Shown piece by piece: positions 56,723 to 64,000 of a stretch of DNA of 64,000 bases. How positions within the stretch are numbered: position 1 is the first letter of the stretch; every line of letters begins with the position of its first letter. A program made the position numbers and the translations under genes. Source of the DNA: Pseudomonas asuensis (lineage in GTDB: Bacteria; Pseudomonadota; Gammaproteobacteria; Pseudomonadales; Pseudomonadaceae); the NCBI RefSeq assembly GCF_014646755.1, contig NZ_BMNW01000004.1:124001-188000 (forward strand), in the 5' to 3' direction. The notes beneath the pieces are model-generated. The model had not been told where the DNA came from and ran no database searches. It saw only the letters and a program-made list of their open reading frames with translations.

Positions 56723-58855
56723 TCAGGCCAGCTCGGTTCGGTTCCGCCCTCCACGCTTGGCACGATATAGCGCCTGGTCCGCACGTTCGAAAGCCTGCTT
56801 GCTGCCCTCGCCTGTCTGGAACGCCGTGAGGCCGGCCGAGCAGGTTATGGTGACGCGCTCGCCCTTGAAATGGAACGGGCAGGATTCGATTGCCGTACGT
56901 AATTCGTGAATCAGTGGCTCGCCTTCTTCGATGGGTGTATTAGGCAACAGGACAACAAACTCTTCTCCACCGAAACGTGCGATAAAATCGCCTCGCCGCA
57001 ATTTCTTACTCAACTGGCTGCCAATGATCTTGAGTACCTTGTCGCCAGCCAGATGGCCAAAGTCATCATTGACCCGCTTGAAGTGATCCACGTCGATCAC
57101 AGCCAGCAAAAGGCTATTGTGATACCGCTGCCAGAGTGATACTTCAGCATCCAGCCGCTCGGCCCAGGCGGCGCGGTTAGGCAGCCCGGTCAACGGATCG
57201 GTAAGTGCTTTCTTACGCTGCTCCTCAACATGAGAGCGGTAATCATCAGCCTCCTGCTCCATGCTGGCGACGCGCTCCGAGAGCGTTTTTAGCCGCTCGG
57301 CCATTGCCTGCTCGCGCGCTTCACGCTGCTGCTGGTAACGCTCCATATTGGACAGCATGCCATCAAGACGACTTTCCAGCGCCTGCTTCACGTTATCGGG
57401 CTCGGCGGCCTCCTGCACATGGGTTTGCAGATCACTTACCTGCTCCCGCAGCTCTTCGCTAAAGGAACGCTCCTGCTCACGGGCCTCGTCGTGACCTTCA
57501 TTAACCTTTTGCAGGTGATTCTGAAAGCCATCCAGGCGCTGATTGAGCTGCTTGAGATAGCCCTCGAATTCGCGATGGCCCTGATCATTGAGCGATAGCA
57601 CAAGACCCGAAAGATCATCCAGCAAGGGCACCAACTCATACCAGTTCAAGCGGCCGAACATGCGCTGACGCAACGCCTCGGCCTGCGGCTTATGGCTTTC
57701 AGGCAGCTGCAATTCATCCAGCAGGTGAATCAGTGTCGCCTCAATGTGCGGGGCGATAGCACTATAACCGGGCTCTGGCGGAGGTGGCAGATCAAACGCC
57801 GCCGATTCCGCTGTGGTTACGGTGGGGCCTGCTTCAAGCGGATCGCCCGTGGTAGTACTTGATACTGGAGGCTGATCCTCTGTCTCCGCCCCAGCGCCTG
57901 TCTCTGCCTGTGTTTCTACTTCAACCTCTGCCGATTCATCCGTCTTGGCTGCAATTGTTTCAGCGGTAGAAACCTTCTCGGGCTCGACAGTCTTAAAACT
58001 TTCGCTTTCATCAGCGATGGCCGTGTCGGCAGGAACTTCCTTGAGCGGCTCAGCGATAGCTGAAGAGGCAGATGCAGGCTCAGCAGCCGGCTCGACTAAT
58101 ACCTCTTGCTGGACCGTAGGCTTAGGCTCTTCGACAGGTACGGGTATCGATGCTGTCTCAGGCTCGGGTTTGTCTAGCTTAGACGGTGCAGTTTTCTCAG
58201 GCTTGGCCGGATCGGCGGGCGCCGGTAGTTCGACAGCAGTTGAAACCGCCCCATCCTCCAGATCCTCTTCGTCGTCCTCATCCTGCCGAACCGGTACAGG
58301 CTGGGGCTGGGGGACAACAGGTGTTTCCCCTTTACCTTTTCCGAGCAGACGCTCTAGAAATCCAGGCTTATGGGGCTGGGCATTGGCCTGGGCCTCCAGG
58401 GCCTGACGTTGCAGCTGGCTAAGCTCAATGACCAGCTTGGGGAAATCACCAGGCTGTTCGGCTGAAGCGGCAGACTTCTTGGCAAAGCGCTTTAGCGACT
58501 TGCGGATATCCCGAGGCAGCGGCAAGGCCATCAGCATGTGAGACAGGTCCGCAAATGCCTGGGCCGCCTGCTCGGCACGCTCGCTACGGCGACGCTCCGA
58601 CTCAAGCACTGTCTTTTCCAGGCGCGGAATCATGCGTGAGAGTTCATCGTCCATGTTCTCGTGGCGCAGGATATTACGCAAATCATGCAGGCACTCGTCC
58701 ACCGCCTTATCATTGCCTTCGGCTGCGATACTGGTGCGGGTCAGACCACGGCGCACCAGATCCAGACGGGCCTCCCAGCGTGCCACGACTTCTTCCTGGC
58801 GCTCGACAACTTCCAGGTATTTGTTTTTCCAGCGTTCGAGATCGTCCTGGCTCAT
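56723..58855 (-). CDS. dgcH: Diguanylate cyclase DgcH-like, with coiled-coil sensor
   Basis: A 710-residue cytoplasmic protein without membrane segments. Residues about 1-150 are helical. A low-complexity acidic linker (P/E/T/A-rich, about 180-360) follows, then a helical/coiled-coil region and a GGDEF domain. The active site is GGEEF at 629-633, and the product-inhibition I-site RRGD lies five residues before it, so it should make and be inhibited by c-di-GMP. The acidic linker is long for this type. In P. aeruginosa PA5487 holds this position. Confidence 0.9.
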   Translation of the reverse strand: MSQDDLERWKNKYLEVVERQEEVVARWEARLDLVRRGLTRTSIAAEGNDKAVDECLHDLRNILRHENMDDELSRMIPRLEKTVLESERRRSERAEQAAQAFADLSHMLMALPLPRDIRKSLKRFAKKSAASAEQPGDFPKLVIELSQLQRQALEAQANAQPHKPGFLERLLGKGKGETPVVPQPQPVPVRQDEDDEEDLEDGAVSTAVELPAPADPAKPEKTAPSKLDKPEPETASIPVPVEEPKPTVQQEVLVEPAAEPASASSAIAEPLKEVPADTAIADESESFKTVEPEKVSTAETIAAKTDESAEVEVETQAETGAGAETEDQPPVSSTTTGDPLEAGPTVTTAESAAFDLPPPPEPGYSAIAPHIEATLIHLLDELQLPESHKPQAEALRQRMFGRLNWYELVPLLDDLSGLVLSLNDQGHREFEGYLKQLNQRLDGFQNHLQKVNEGHDEAREQERSFSEELREQVSDLQTHVQEAAEPDNVKQALESRLDGMLSNMERYQQQREAREQAMAERLKTLSERVASMEQEADDYRSHVEEQRKKALTDPLTGLPNRAAWAERLDAEVSLWQRYHNSLLLAVIDVDHFKRVNDDFGHLAGDKVLKIIGSQLSKKLRRGDFIARFGGEEFVVLLPNTPIEEGEPLIHELRTAIESCPFHFKGERVTITCSAGLTAFQTGEGSKQAFERADQALYRAKRGGRNRTELA

Positions 58856-59112
58856 GTCAGGCCCCGGGAGAGCAGCATTGGTAAATCAAAAGCGTTATGC
58901 ATGTTTTAGCAGACGCCACAGGTCATATGGGTTCGATAAGGTTCATAGCCGCTATAACGGCCAAAATAACCCGGCCTTTAGCATGTCATGCAAAACTGTG
59001 ATACAGGTTGTAAACAGCGCCAGAAGGACGCCAAGCAACCGGAGGAGATAATGAGAGGCCAGCCGGGAATACCGCCTGGAGGGGCCTACCAGACAGGCAG
59101 GCCCGGCAGGGG
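58856..59112. other. Intergenic region, 257 bases
   Basis: No gene seen. In P. aeruginosa I recall one more gene (PA5488) between dgcH and dsbA; it is missing here. A palindromic GCCGCTATAACGGC lies near 58951, of unknown role. Confidence 0.35.
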
Positions 59113-59742
59113 TCACTTGGCGGAGCGTTCTTTCTGGATCAGGAAGTCAGCCACTTGCAGGGCTTGGTCAGGGCCTCCTGCGCTGCCTAGATCAAAGCGG
59201 TATTTGCCATTGACGACCATAGTCGGCACACCACTGATCTGATAGGCCATAGCCAGCTTCTTGTCCTTCTCAACCTGTCCCTTCACGGCGAAGGAATTGT
59301 AGGTGCTCAGGAATTTCTCTCGGTCAACGCCCTGGCTGACCAGAAAGTCAGCCATTTCCTCAGGTGTAGCCAGCTTCTGGTGTCCCTTGTGAATAGCCGC
59401 AAACACCGCTTCATGTACTTTCTGCTCGACACCCATGGCTTCCAGGGTGATGAATACCTGGCCATGAACGTTCCAGATACCACCAAACATGGCCGGTACA
59501 CGGCGGAAATTTACGTCGTCAGGCAGTTTCTTGGACCAGGCATTGAGGGTAGGCTCAAAGGCATAGCAGTGAGGGCAGCCATACCAGAACAGCTCGACGA
59601 CTTCGATCTTGCCCGGTGTAGCCACTGGGACCGGGTTAGTCATCTCCGTGTATTGTTTGCCAGGTTCGATTCCCTGCGCATTGGCAAACGTACCAAACAG
59701 GCCCGAAAAGGCTAATACAGCGGTAAAAATCAGGTTACGCAT
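59113..59742 (-). CDS. dsbA: Thiol:disulfide interchange protein DsbA
   Basis: A 209-residue periplasmic oxidase that introduces disulfides in exported proteins. The signal peptide ends FANA, and the thioredoxin active site is CPHC (Cys56/Cys59). The cis-proline block GVPTMVVNGKYRF is intact. ATG at 59742 starts the signal peptide and has AGGAG upstream. It lies between dgcH and the cytochrome c4 gene, as in P. aeruginosa. Confidence 0.95.
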   Translation of the reverse strand: MRNLIFTAVLAFSGLFGTFANAQGIEPGKQYTEMTNPVPVATPGKIEVVELFWYGCPHCYAFEPTLNAWSKKLPDDVNFRRVPAMFGGIWNVHGQVFITLEAMGVEQKVHEAVFAAIHKGHQKLATPEEMADFLVSQGVDREKFLSTYNSFAVKGQVEKDKKLAMAYQISGVPTMVVNGKYRFDLGSAGGPDQALQVADFLIQKERSAK

Positions 59743-59959
59743 TAATCTACTCCTGGGCTGAAACGCCGTACTGCGAAGCTCGCAGCAGGCAGGCCGCACC
59801 GAACAAAGCCATGCTTCAATCGAAGCGTGCGACGGGGTCTGCCATTGTAGCGGTCATCAGAACCAAAATGGGTGGCTAGCGCAGCGCTTTTTAACGGGGC
59901 ATTCAGGCTTGATTCAACTTTTCCGCGTACCCGTGCTGACGTAGCGCCTGCAATTAACT

Positions 59960-60565
59960 CTAGTGCAGTCCCTGAATATAGGTCGCCAGTGCAGAAATAT
60001 CCTGGTCGGAAAGCTTATTGGCAATGCTGCGCATCATCATGGCGTCTCCGTCATTGGTGCGCTGCCCTTCGCGAAAAGCCGTCAGCTGTTTGATCGTATA
60101 AACCGTATGCTGACCAGACAGCAGTGGAAAGCCAGCCGGACTATTGCCGACACCATCCGGCGCATGGCATCCCGTACAGGCAGGAACCCCCTGCTCAAGA
60201 CGCCCCCCTCGATAAAGCGCCTCACCAGCCGCCACCAGCGCGGGGTCGGCTGCGCCGATTTCGGTTTTTTGCGAGGAAAAATAAGCGGCTAAATCTTCAA
60301 TATCCTGATCGCTCAAGGCTGGCATGAACGCCATCATTTCAGGGACGGGGCGCTCGTCCTTTTTGATATCGTGGAGTTGCTTGATCAAATAGCGCTCGCC
60401 CTGGCCGGCAATCTTGGGAAAATTAGGTACAGGGCTGTTACCATCAGGTCCATGACAGGCGCCACATACAGTCGACTTGGCCTGACCTGCAGTGGCATCG
60501 CCTGCGGCCTGGGCCGTTATGCTTATTCCCAGGGTGAGCATAAGGCTCACCATCAGTGTTTTCAT
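59960..60565 (-). CDS. Diheme cytochrome c4
   Basis: A 201-residue periplasmic cytochrome c4 with two heme sites: [12 protein letters not shown] and CTGCHAPDG. Each has a later methionine axial ligand ([10 protein letters not shown] and ALSDQD-type block; second [14 protein letters not shown]). The signal peptide is about [20 protein letters not shown]. It is thought to carry electrons to terminal oxidases. ATG at 60565 gives the clean signal peptide; ATG at 60577 is possible. Confidence 0.9.
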   Translation of the reverse strand: MKTLMVSLMLTLGISITAQAAGDATAGQAKSTVCGACHGPDGNSPVPNFPKIAGQGERYLIKQLHDIKKDERPVPEMMAFMPALSDQDIEDLAAYFSSQKTEIGAADPALVAAGEALYRGGRLEQGVPACTGCHAPDGVGNSPAGFPLLSGQHTVYTIKQLTAFREGQRTNDGDAMMMRSIANKLSDQDISALATYIQGLH

Positions 60566-60714
60566 CCGTCGATCCATTACGCCTGTGTACGGGACGCAAG
60601 CCAGCCTGCTCGACCCCAGGCATACTATGCGTACAGAATCTGCATCATTCTATAGAGACGGCTCCGCTGAGCGAAAGCGGGAGTCGCAGCGCCGCGGCGC
60701 CATCGAGACCTACT

Positions 60715-61365
60715 ATGACGTTTAAAAATCCTATTATTGGCCTTTGCCAACAAGCGACTTACCAGATCAGCGCCACCCGTGTGGACCAGTGCCCGCCCGA
60801 TATGGGTTATGAAGTGGCCTTTGCCGGTCGCTCGAACGCAGGCAAATCCAGTGCGCTTAATACGCTGACTCATGCAAGCCTTGCCCGTACGTCCAAAACA
60901 CCCGGCCGTACCCAGATGCTCAACTTTTTCAAATTGGACGAGGAGCGTCGCCTGGTCGACCTGCCAGGCTACGGTTATGCAAAAGTCCCAATCCCGCTCA
61001 AGCAACACTGGCAGCAGCACCTGGAAGCCTACTTGGGCAGCCGTGAGAGCCTTGTGGGCATCGTGTTGCTCATGGACATCCGCCACCCCCTGACGGAATT
61101 CGATCTTCTGATGCTGGACTGGGGCAAGGCGAGCCGTATGCCGATCCATGTCCTGTTGACCAAAGCCGACAAGCTGGCCTTTGGCGCAGCCAAGAATGCA
61201 CTGCTCAAGGTGCAGCGCGATATCAAGAAAGGCTGGGGGGACAATGCCAGCATACAGTTGTTCTCGGCACCCAAACGCCAGGGTATCGAAGATGCGCACA
61301 AAGTCTTGGCCAGCTGGCTGGGCCTGATGGAAGACGACACAGGTGAGAGCGAAGCGGCTGAATAA
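60715..61365 (+). CDS. engB: EngB/YihA ribosome-biogenesis GTPase
   Basis: A 216-residue GTPase of the TrmE-Era-EngA-EngB group, needed for 50S ribosomal subunit assembly in other bacteria. The P-loop is [14 protein letters not shown]3 is DLPGYGYAK and G4 is TKADKL. It is divergent from cytochrome c4 across about 150 bases. ATG at 60715 starts MTFKNPI; the upstream in-frame stretch is not family-like. Confidence 0.95.
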   Translation: MTFKNPIIGLCQQATYQISATRVDQCPPDMGYEVAFAGRSNAGKSSALNTLTHASLARTSKTPGRTQMLNFFKLDEERRLVDLPGYGYAKVPIPLKQHWQQHLEAYLGSRESLVGIVLLMDIRHPLTEFDLLMLDWGKASRMPIHVLLTKADKLAFGAAKNALLKVQRDIKKGWGDNASIQLFSAPKRQGIEDAHKVLASWLGLMEDDTGESEAAE

Positions 61366-61449
61366 CGCTTCAAGCCTCTTGTTTGATTGCCAGGGTTGCC
61401 AGAGTACACCCTGGCAGGACGCTGCCCGTGTTCCCCCTTTTCTGTAAGC

Positions 61450-61493
61450 AAAAAAAAACCCGATCTTCATTGGGGAGGGGAAAAGATCGGGGT
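61450..61493 (-). terminator. Rho-independent terminator of the sRNA
   Basis: A 9-bp stem AAGATCGGG/CCCGATCTT with a C-rich loop, followed on the minus strand by a long T-run (61450-61458 as A on the plus strand). Confidence 0.9.
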
Positions 61494-61578
61494 TTAAGTT
61501 CGGACCGCTAGGGCGGGGTCCGTTAATCTGCCAACACTAAAACAGCAAAGGAGCATCGAAGGGCTTTTCTAAGCCATT
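61450..61578 (-). ncRNA. ersA: ErsA/Spot 42-like small RNA
   Basis: A predicted RNA of about 129 nt on the minus strand in the engB-polA gap, where P. aeruginosa ErsA and E. coli Spot 42 lie. It ends in a clear terminator: CCCGATCTT/AAGATCGGG around a C-rich loop (TTCCCCTCCCC) and nine or ten T residues. A stem CGGACC/GGTCCG precedes it, and an unpaired GCTCCTTTG near 61551-61543 could pair with ribosome binding sites. An AlgU-like promoter lies directly upstream. Length (reported about 132 nt) and position support ErsA; I could not align the sequences. Confidence 0.82.
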
Positions 61579-61585
61579 CACAAAA

Positions 61586-61612
61586 TAAGACAGAACGGCC
61601 TCACAAAAGTTC
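61586..61612 (-). promoter_or_regulatory. AlgU (sigma-22)-like promoter of the sRNA
   Basis: GAACTT, a 16-base spacer and TCTTA on the minus strand, against GAACTT-N16/17-TCTGA. The -35 is exact, and the -10 has four of five bases. It predicts a start near 61578. ErsA is transcribed by AlgU (sigma-22) in P. aeruginosa. Confidence 0.65.
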
Positions 61613-61730
61613 TCCGTTCATCGCAAAAATGTCATAAGTCCTTGTTATTTTGGCAGAGCACACGTTCTCATTTTTACGATACCGGCCAATTCATAGCATT
61701 TTAAAAGCATTTCGCCATAAAATCCTGCAA

Positions 61731-61754
61731 AAAGGCCCCTATTGAGGCCCATTG
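61731..61754 (-). terminator. Terminator of polA
   Basis: On the minus strand GGGCCTC-AATA-GGGGCCT forms a short stem with two G-U pairs, followed by a run of five T residues, about 15 bases after the polA stop. Confidence 0.6.
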
Positions 61755-61766
61755 CATCTGCCTTAG

Positions 61767-64000
61767 TTAGTGCGCCTCGTCCCAGTTGCAGCCGACCCCG
61801 GCCTCCACCAACAGCGGCACGTCCAGATCAGCAGCGCCGCTCATAAGCGGGCAAAGCTGTTCACGTACGGTTTCAACCAGATCTTCCCGCACTTCGAGTA
61901 CCAGTTCATCGTGTACCTGAAGAATTACGCGGGCGTCTATACCGCTGCTTTGCAGCCAGTCATCCACACGCACCATGGCGCGCTTCATGATATCTGCAGC
62001 AGTTCCCTGCATCGGCGCATTGATCGCGGCACGTTCGGCACCGCGGCGGATGTTCTGGTTCTTGGAGTGAATATCCGGCAGGTACAGACGGCGGCCAAAT
62101 AATGTCTCTACATAGCCTTGGTCCACTACCTGGGCACGGGTGCGCTCCATGTAGGCCAGTACACCCGGATAGCGCAGGAAATAACGGTCGATGTAGGCCT
62201 GTGCTTCCTTACGATCTACACCAATCTGTTTAGCCAGGCCAAACGAGCTCATGCCGTAGATCAGGCCAAAGTTAATTGCCTTGGCGCGGCGGCGTTGCTC
62301 ATGGGTTACATCGTCCAGGTTTACTCCCATGACCTCGGCAGCTGTGGCACGGTGTACATCCAGATCATTCTGGAAGGCATGCAACAAACCTTCGTCCTGC
62401 GCCAGATGCGCCATGATGCGCAGCTCGATTTGGGAATAGTCCGCCGCCATCAGTTTGTAGCCCTTGGGCGCGATGAAGGCCTGCCGAATACGACGCCCCT
62501 CGGCGGTACGAATCGGGATGTTTTGCAGGTTCGGGTCGGATGAAGACAAGCGCCCCGTCGCCGTTACCGCCTGATGATAAGAGGTATGGATACGCCCGGT
62601 GTGCGGATTGATCTGCTGGGGAAGCTTGTCGGTGTAGGTGCTCTTGAGCTTGCTCATCGAGCGGTGCTGCATGATGACCTTGGGCAGTGGGTAGTCCTGA
62701 TCAGCCAGTTCCTGAAGCACCGCTTCTGCAGTGGAGGGTTGACCGGAAGCGGTCTTGGATACAACCGGCAGACCCAGCTTCACGAACAGGATTTCGCCAA
62801 GTTGCTTGGGTGAGCCCAGGTTGAACTCCTGGCCAGCCAATTCATAGGCTTCTTTTTCCAAGGCGATCATTTTTTCGCCCAGCTCACGGCTCTGTATGCC
62901 TAGTAGCTCACGGTCGACAAATGCACCGTTCTGCTCGATACGCGCCAGCACCGGAACCAGTGGCATCTCGATCTCTTTCAACACACCTGCCAACGCCGGA
63001 ACGGCTTCAAGCTTGGGCCACAGGGCCTGATGCAGACGCAGGGTAACGTCGGCGTCCTCAGCGGCATAGGGGCCTGCCTGTTCCAGGGCGATCTGATCAA
63101 AGGTCAGCTGCTTGGCGCCTTTGCCAGCGATATCCTCGAAGCGAATAGTGCTGTGGCCAAGGTACTTGAGTGCCAGGCTGTCCATGTCGTGGCGGGTGGC
63201 GGTGGCATCCAGCACATAGGATTCGAGCATGGTGTCGAAGGCAATGCCGCGCAGGGTGATGCCATAGCGGGCAAAGACATTCTTGTCGTACTTGCCATGC
63301 TGCATAACCTTGCACTTGGTCTCGTCTTCCAGCAGCGGTTTTAGCGCAGCCAGTACGGCATCACGATCGAGCTGGGTCGGAGCGCCCATGTAATTGTGTG
63401 CAACGGGCACATAGGCCGCCTCGCCTGCCGTTACCGCAAACGAGATACCCGCCAGATCCGCCTGATGGGCGTCCAGGCTGTTGGTTTCAGTGTCCAACGC
63501 AAACAGGTCAGCCGCCTTGAGCTTTTCCAGCCAAGCGTCGAATTCTTCCTGCGTCAGGACCGTCTGGTAGTTCAGCTCCAGCGTAGCCTGCTCACTTTCG
63601 CCCAAGGGCAGCGGCTCTCCGCTGTCCTTGGCTTCACGCAGCAAATCGTCCAGCCAGGACTTGAACTCCATTTCCTTGTACAGGGCAATCAGCGCCTCGC
63701 GGTGCGGCTCTTCTGGCATCAGCTCATCAAACTTTACATCGAGCGGAACATCGATCTTGATAGTTGCCAGTTGATAGGAGAGGTACGCCTGATCACGGTG
63801 TTGCTCTAGCTTGGCGGCCAGTGACTTGGCACCACGAATCGGTAGGGTGGCTACCTTGTCCAGATTGCTATAGAGCACATCCAGGCCACCGCCAATGCCG
63901 TTGAGCAGGCCACAGGCCGTCTTTTCACCAATCCCGGGCACGCCGGGAATGTTATCGATCTTGTCACCCATGAGGGCCAGAAAATCGATGATGTGCTCAG
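61767..64000 (-). CDS. polA: DNA polymerase I (3' part, continues beyond window)
   Basis: The C-terminal ~744 residues of DNA polymerase I; the 5' end lies past base 64000. Within the window are the end of the 5' nuclease (MGDKIDNIPGVPGIGEKTA), the 3'-5' exonuclease-like domain (FALDTETNSLDAH) and the polymerase domain. The polymerase motifs are DYSQIELR (motif A), KAINFGLIYG (motif B) and QVHDELVLEV (motif C). The DTE motif is intact, which indicates a possible proofreading exonuclease. The usual bacterial Pol I is about 920 residues. It is followed by a terminator and then the ErsA-like sRNA. Confidence 0.96.
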   Translation of the reverse strand, partial: EHIIDFLALMGDKIDNIPGVPGIGEKTACGLLNGIGGGLDVLYSNLDKVATLPIRGAKSLAAKLEQHRDQAYLSYQLATIKIDVPLDVKFDELMPEEPHREALIALYKEMEFKSWLDDLLREAKDSGEPLPLGESEQATLELNYQTVLTQEEFDAWLEKLKAADLFALDTETNSLDAHQADLAGISFAVTAGEAAYVPVAHNYMGAPTQLDRDAVLAALKPLLEDETKCKVMQHGKYDKNVFARYGITLRGIAFDTMLESYVLDATATRHDMDSLALKYLGHSTIRFEDIAGKGAKQLTFDQIALEQAGPYAAEDADVTLRLHQALWPKLEAVPALAGVLKEIEMPLVPVLARIEQNGAFVDRELLGIQSRELGEKMIALEKEAYELAGQEFNLGSPKQLGEILFVKLGLPVVSKTASGQPSTAEAVLQELADQDYPLPKVIMQHRSMSKLKSTYTDKLPQQINPHTGRIHTSYHQAVTATGRLSSSDPNLQNIPIRTAEGRRIRQAFIAPKGYKLMAADYSQIELRIMAHLAQDEGLLHAFQNDLDVHRATAAEVMGVNLDDVTHEQRRRAKAINFGLIYGMSSFGLAKQIGVDRKEAQAYIDRYFLRYPGVLAYMERTRAQVVDQGYVETLFGRRLYLPDIHSKNQNIRRGAERAAINAPMQGTAADIMKRAMVRVDDWLQSSGIDARVILQVHDELVLEVREDLVETVREQLCPLMSGAADLDVPLLVEAGVGCNWDEAH

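Overview
The window looks like a chromosomal segment of a Pseudomonas species other than P. aeruginosa. Most proteins I recognise are Pseudomonas-type. Three stretches keep gene orders I know from P. aeruginosa: algB-kinB ... ampDh2-dgcH-dsbA-cytochrome c4-engB-polA; rubredoxin-rubredoxin reductase-HU; and carbonic anhydrase-SulP. Both strands are densely coded with short gaps. I saw no rRNA, tRNA, CRISPR array, prophage or insertion sequence.

Layout. 0.1-6 kb: lytic transglycosylase MltA with an overlapping FKBP isomerase, a P. stutzeri-type trehalose synthase, and a Tat-exported short-chain dehydrogenase. 6-14 kb: sugar/H+ symporter, a putative inactivated PD-(D/E)xK-like protein, a DUF2059 protein, an ElaA-FosA pair, and a chemoreceptor translationally coupled to an orphan sugar-binding protein. 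14-24 kb: small stress and modification genes, including two GSTs, a cupin, three intact acetyltransferases and one with a nonsense codon, a P-loop kinase, a LysE exporter, YihY, a luciferase-like oxidoreductase and glyoxalase I. 23.6-32 kb: alpha-carbonic anhydrase, an SOS-box-preceded radical SAM gene (PA0069 family), the antiporter YbaL, and a beta-carbonic anhydrase followed by a SulP anion transporter. 32-45 kb: HU, rubredoxin reductase and rubredoxin, an MFS gene, the methionine importer metN-metI-metQ-metQ, a frameshifted Na/Pi cotransporter, YeaD mutarotase and a membrane-anchored peptidase. 44.6-50 kb: tandem PA0061/PA0062-type lipoproteins, an SpmA-SpmB fusion, WrbA and very small membrane proteins. 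50-64 kb: the alginate regulators AlgB-KinB, a MarR / siderophore-interacting protein / MFS cassette, AmpDh2, DgcH, DsbA, cytochrome c4, EngB, an ErsA/Spot 42-like sRNA and the 3' part of polA.

Themes are envelope and stress physiology (MltA, AmpDh2, DsbA, trehalose, GSTs, glyoxalase, fosfomycin resistance), CO2/bicarbonate handling, methionine uptake and the AlgB/KinB/ErsA alginate-control circuit. The least ordinary items are the ErsA-like locus with an AlgU-type promoter, the chemoreceptor with a dedicated binding protein, the PD-(D/E)xK relative without catalytic residues, TGCAA-N-TTGCA palindromes upstream of algB, and two genes broken by single-base changes (TAG in an acetyltransferase, one-base loss in a Na/Pi cotransporter). 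All functions are inferred by reading the sequence; no database search was run.
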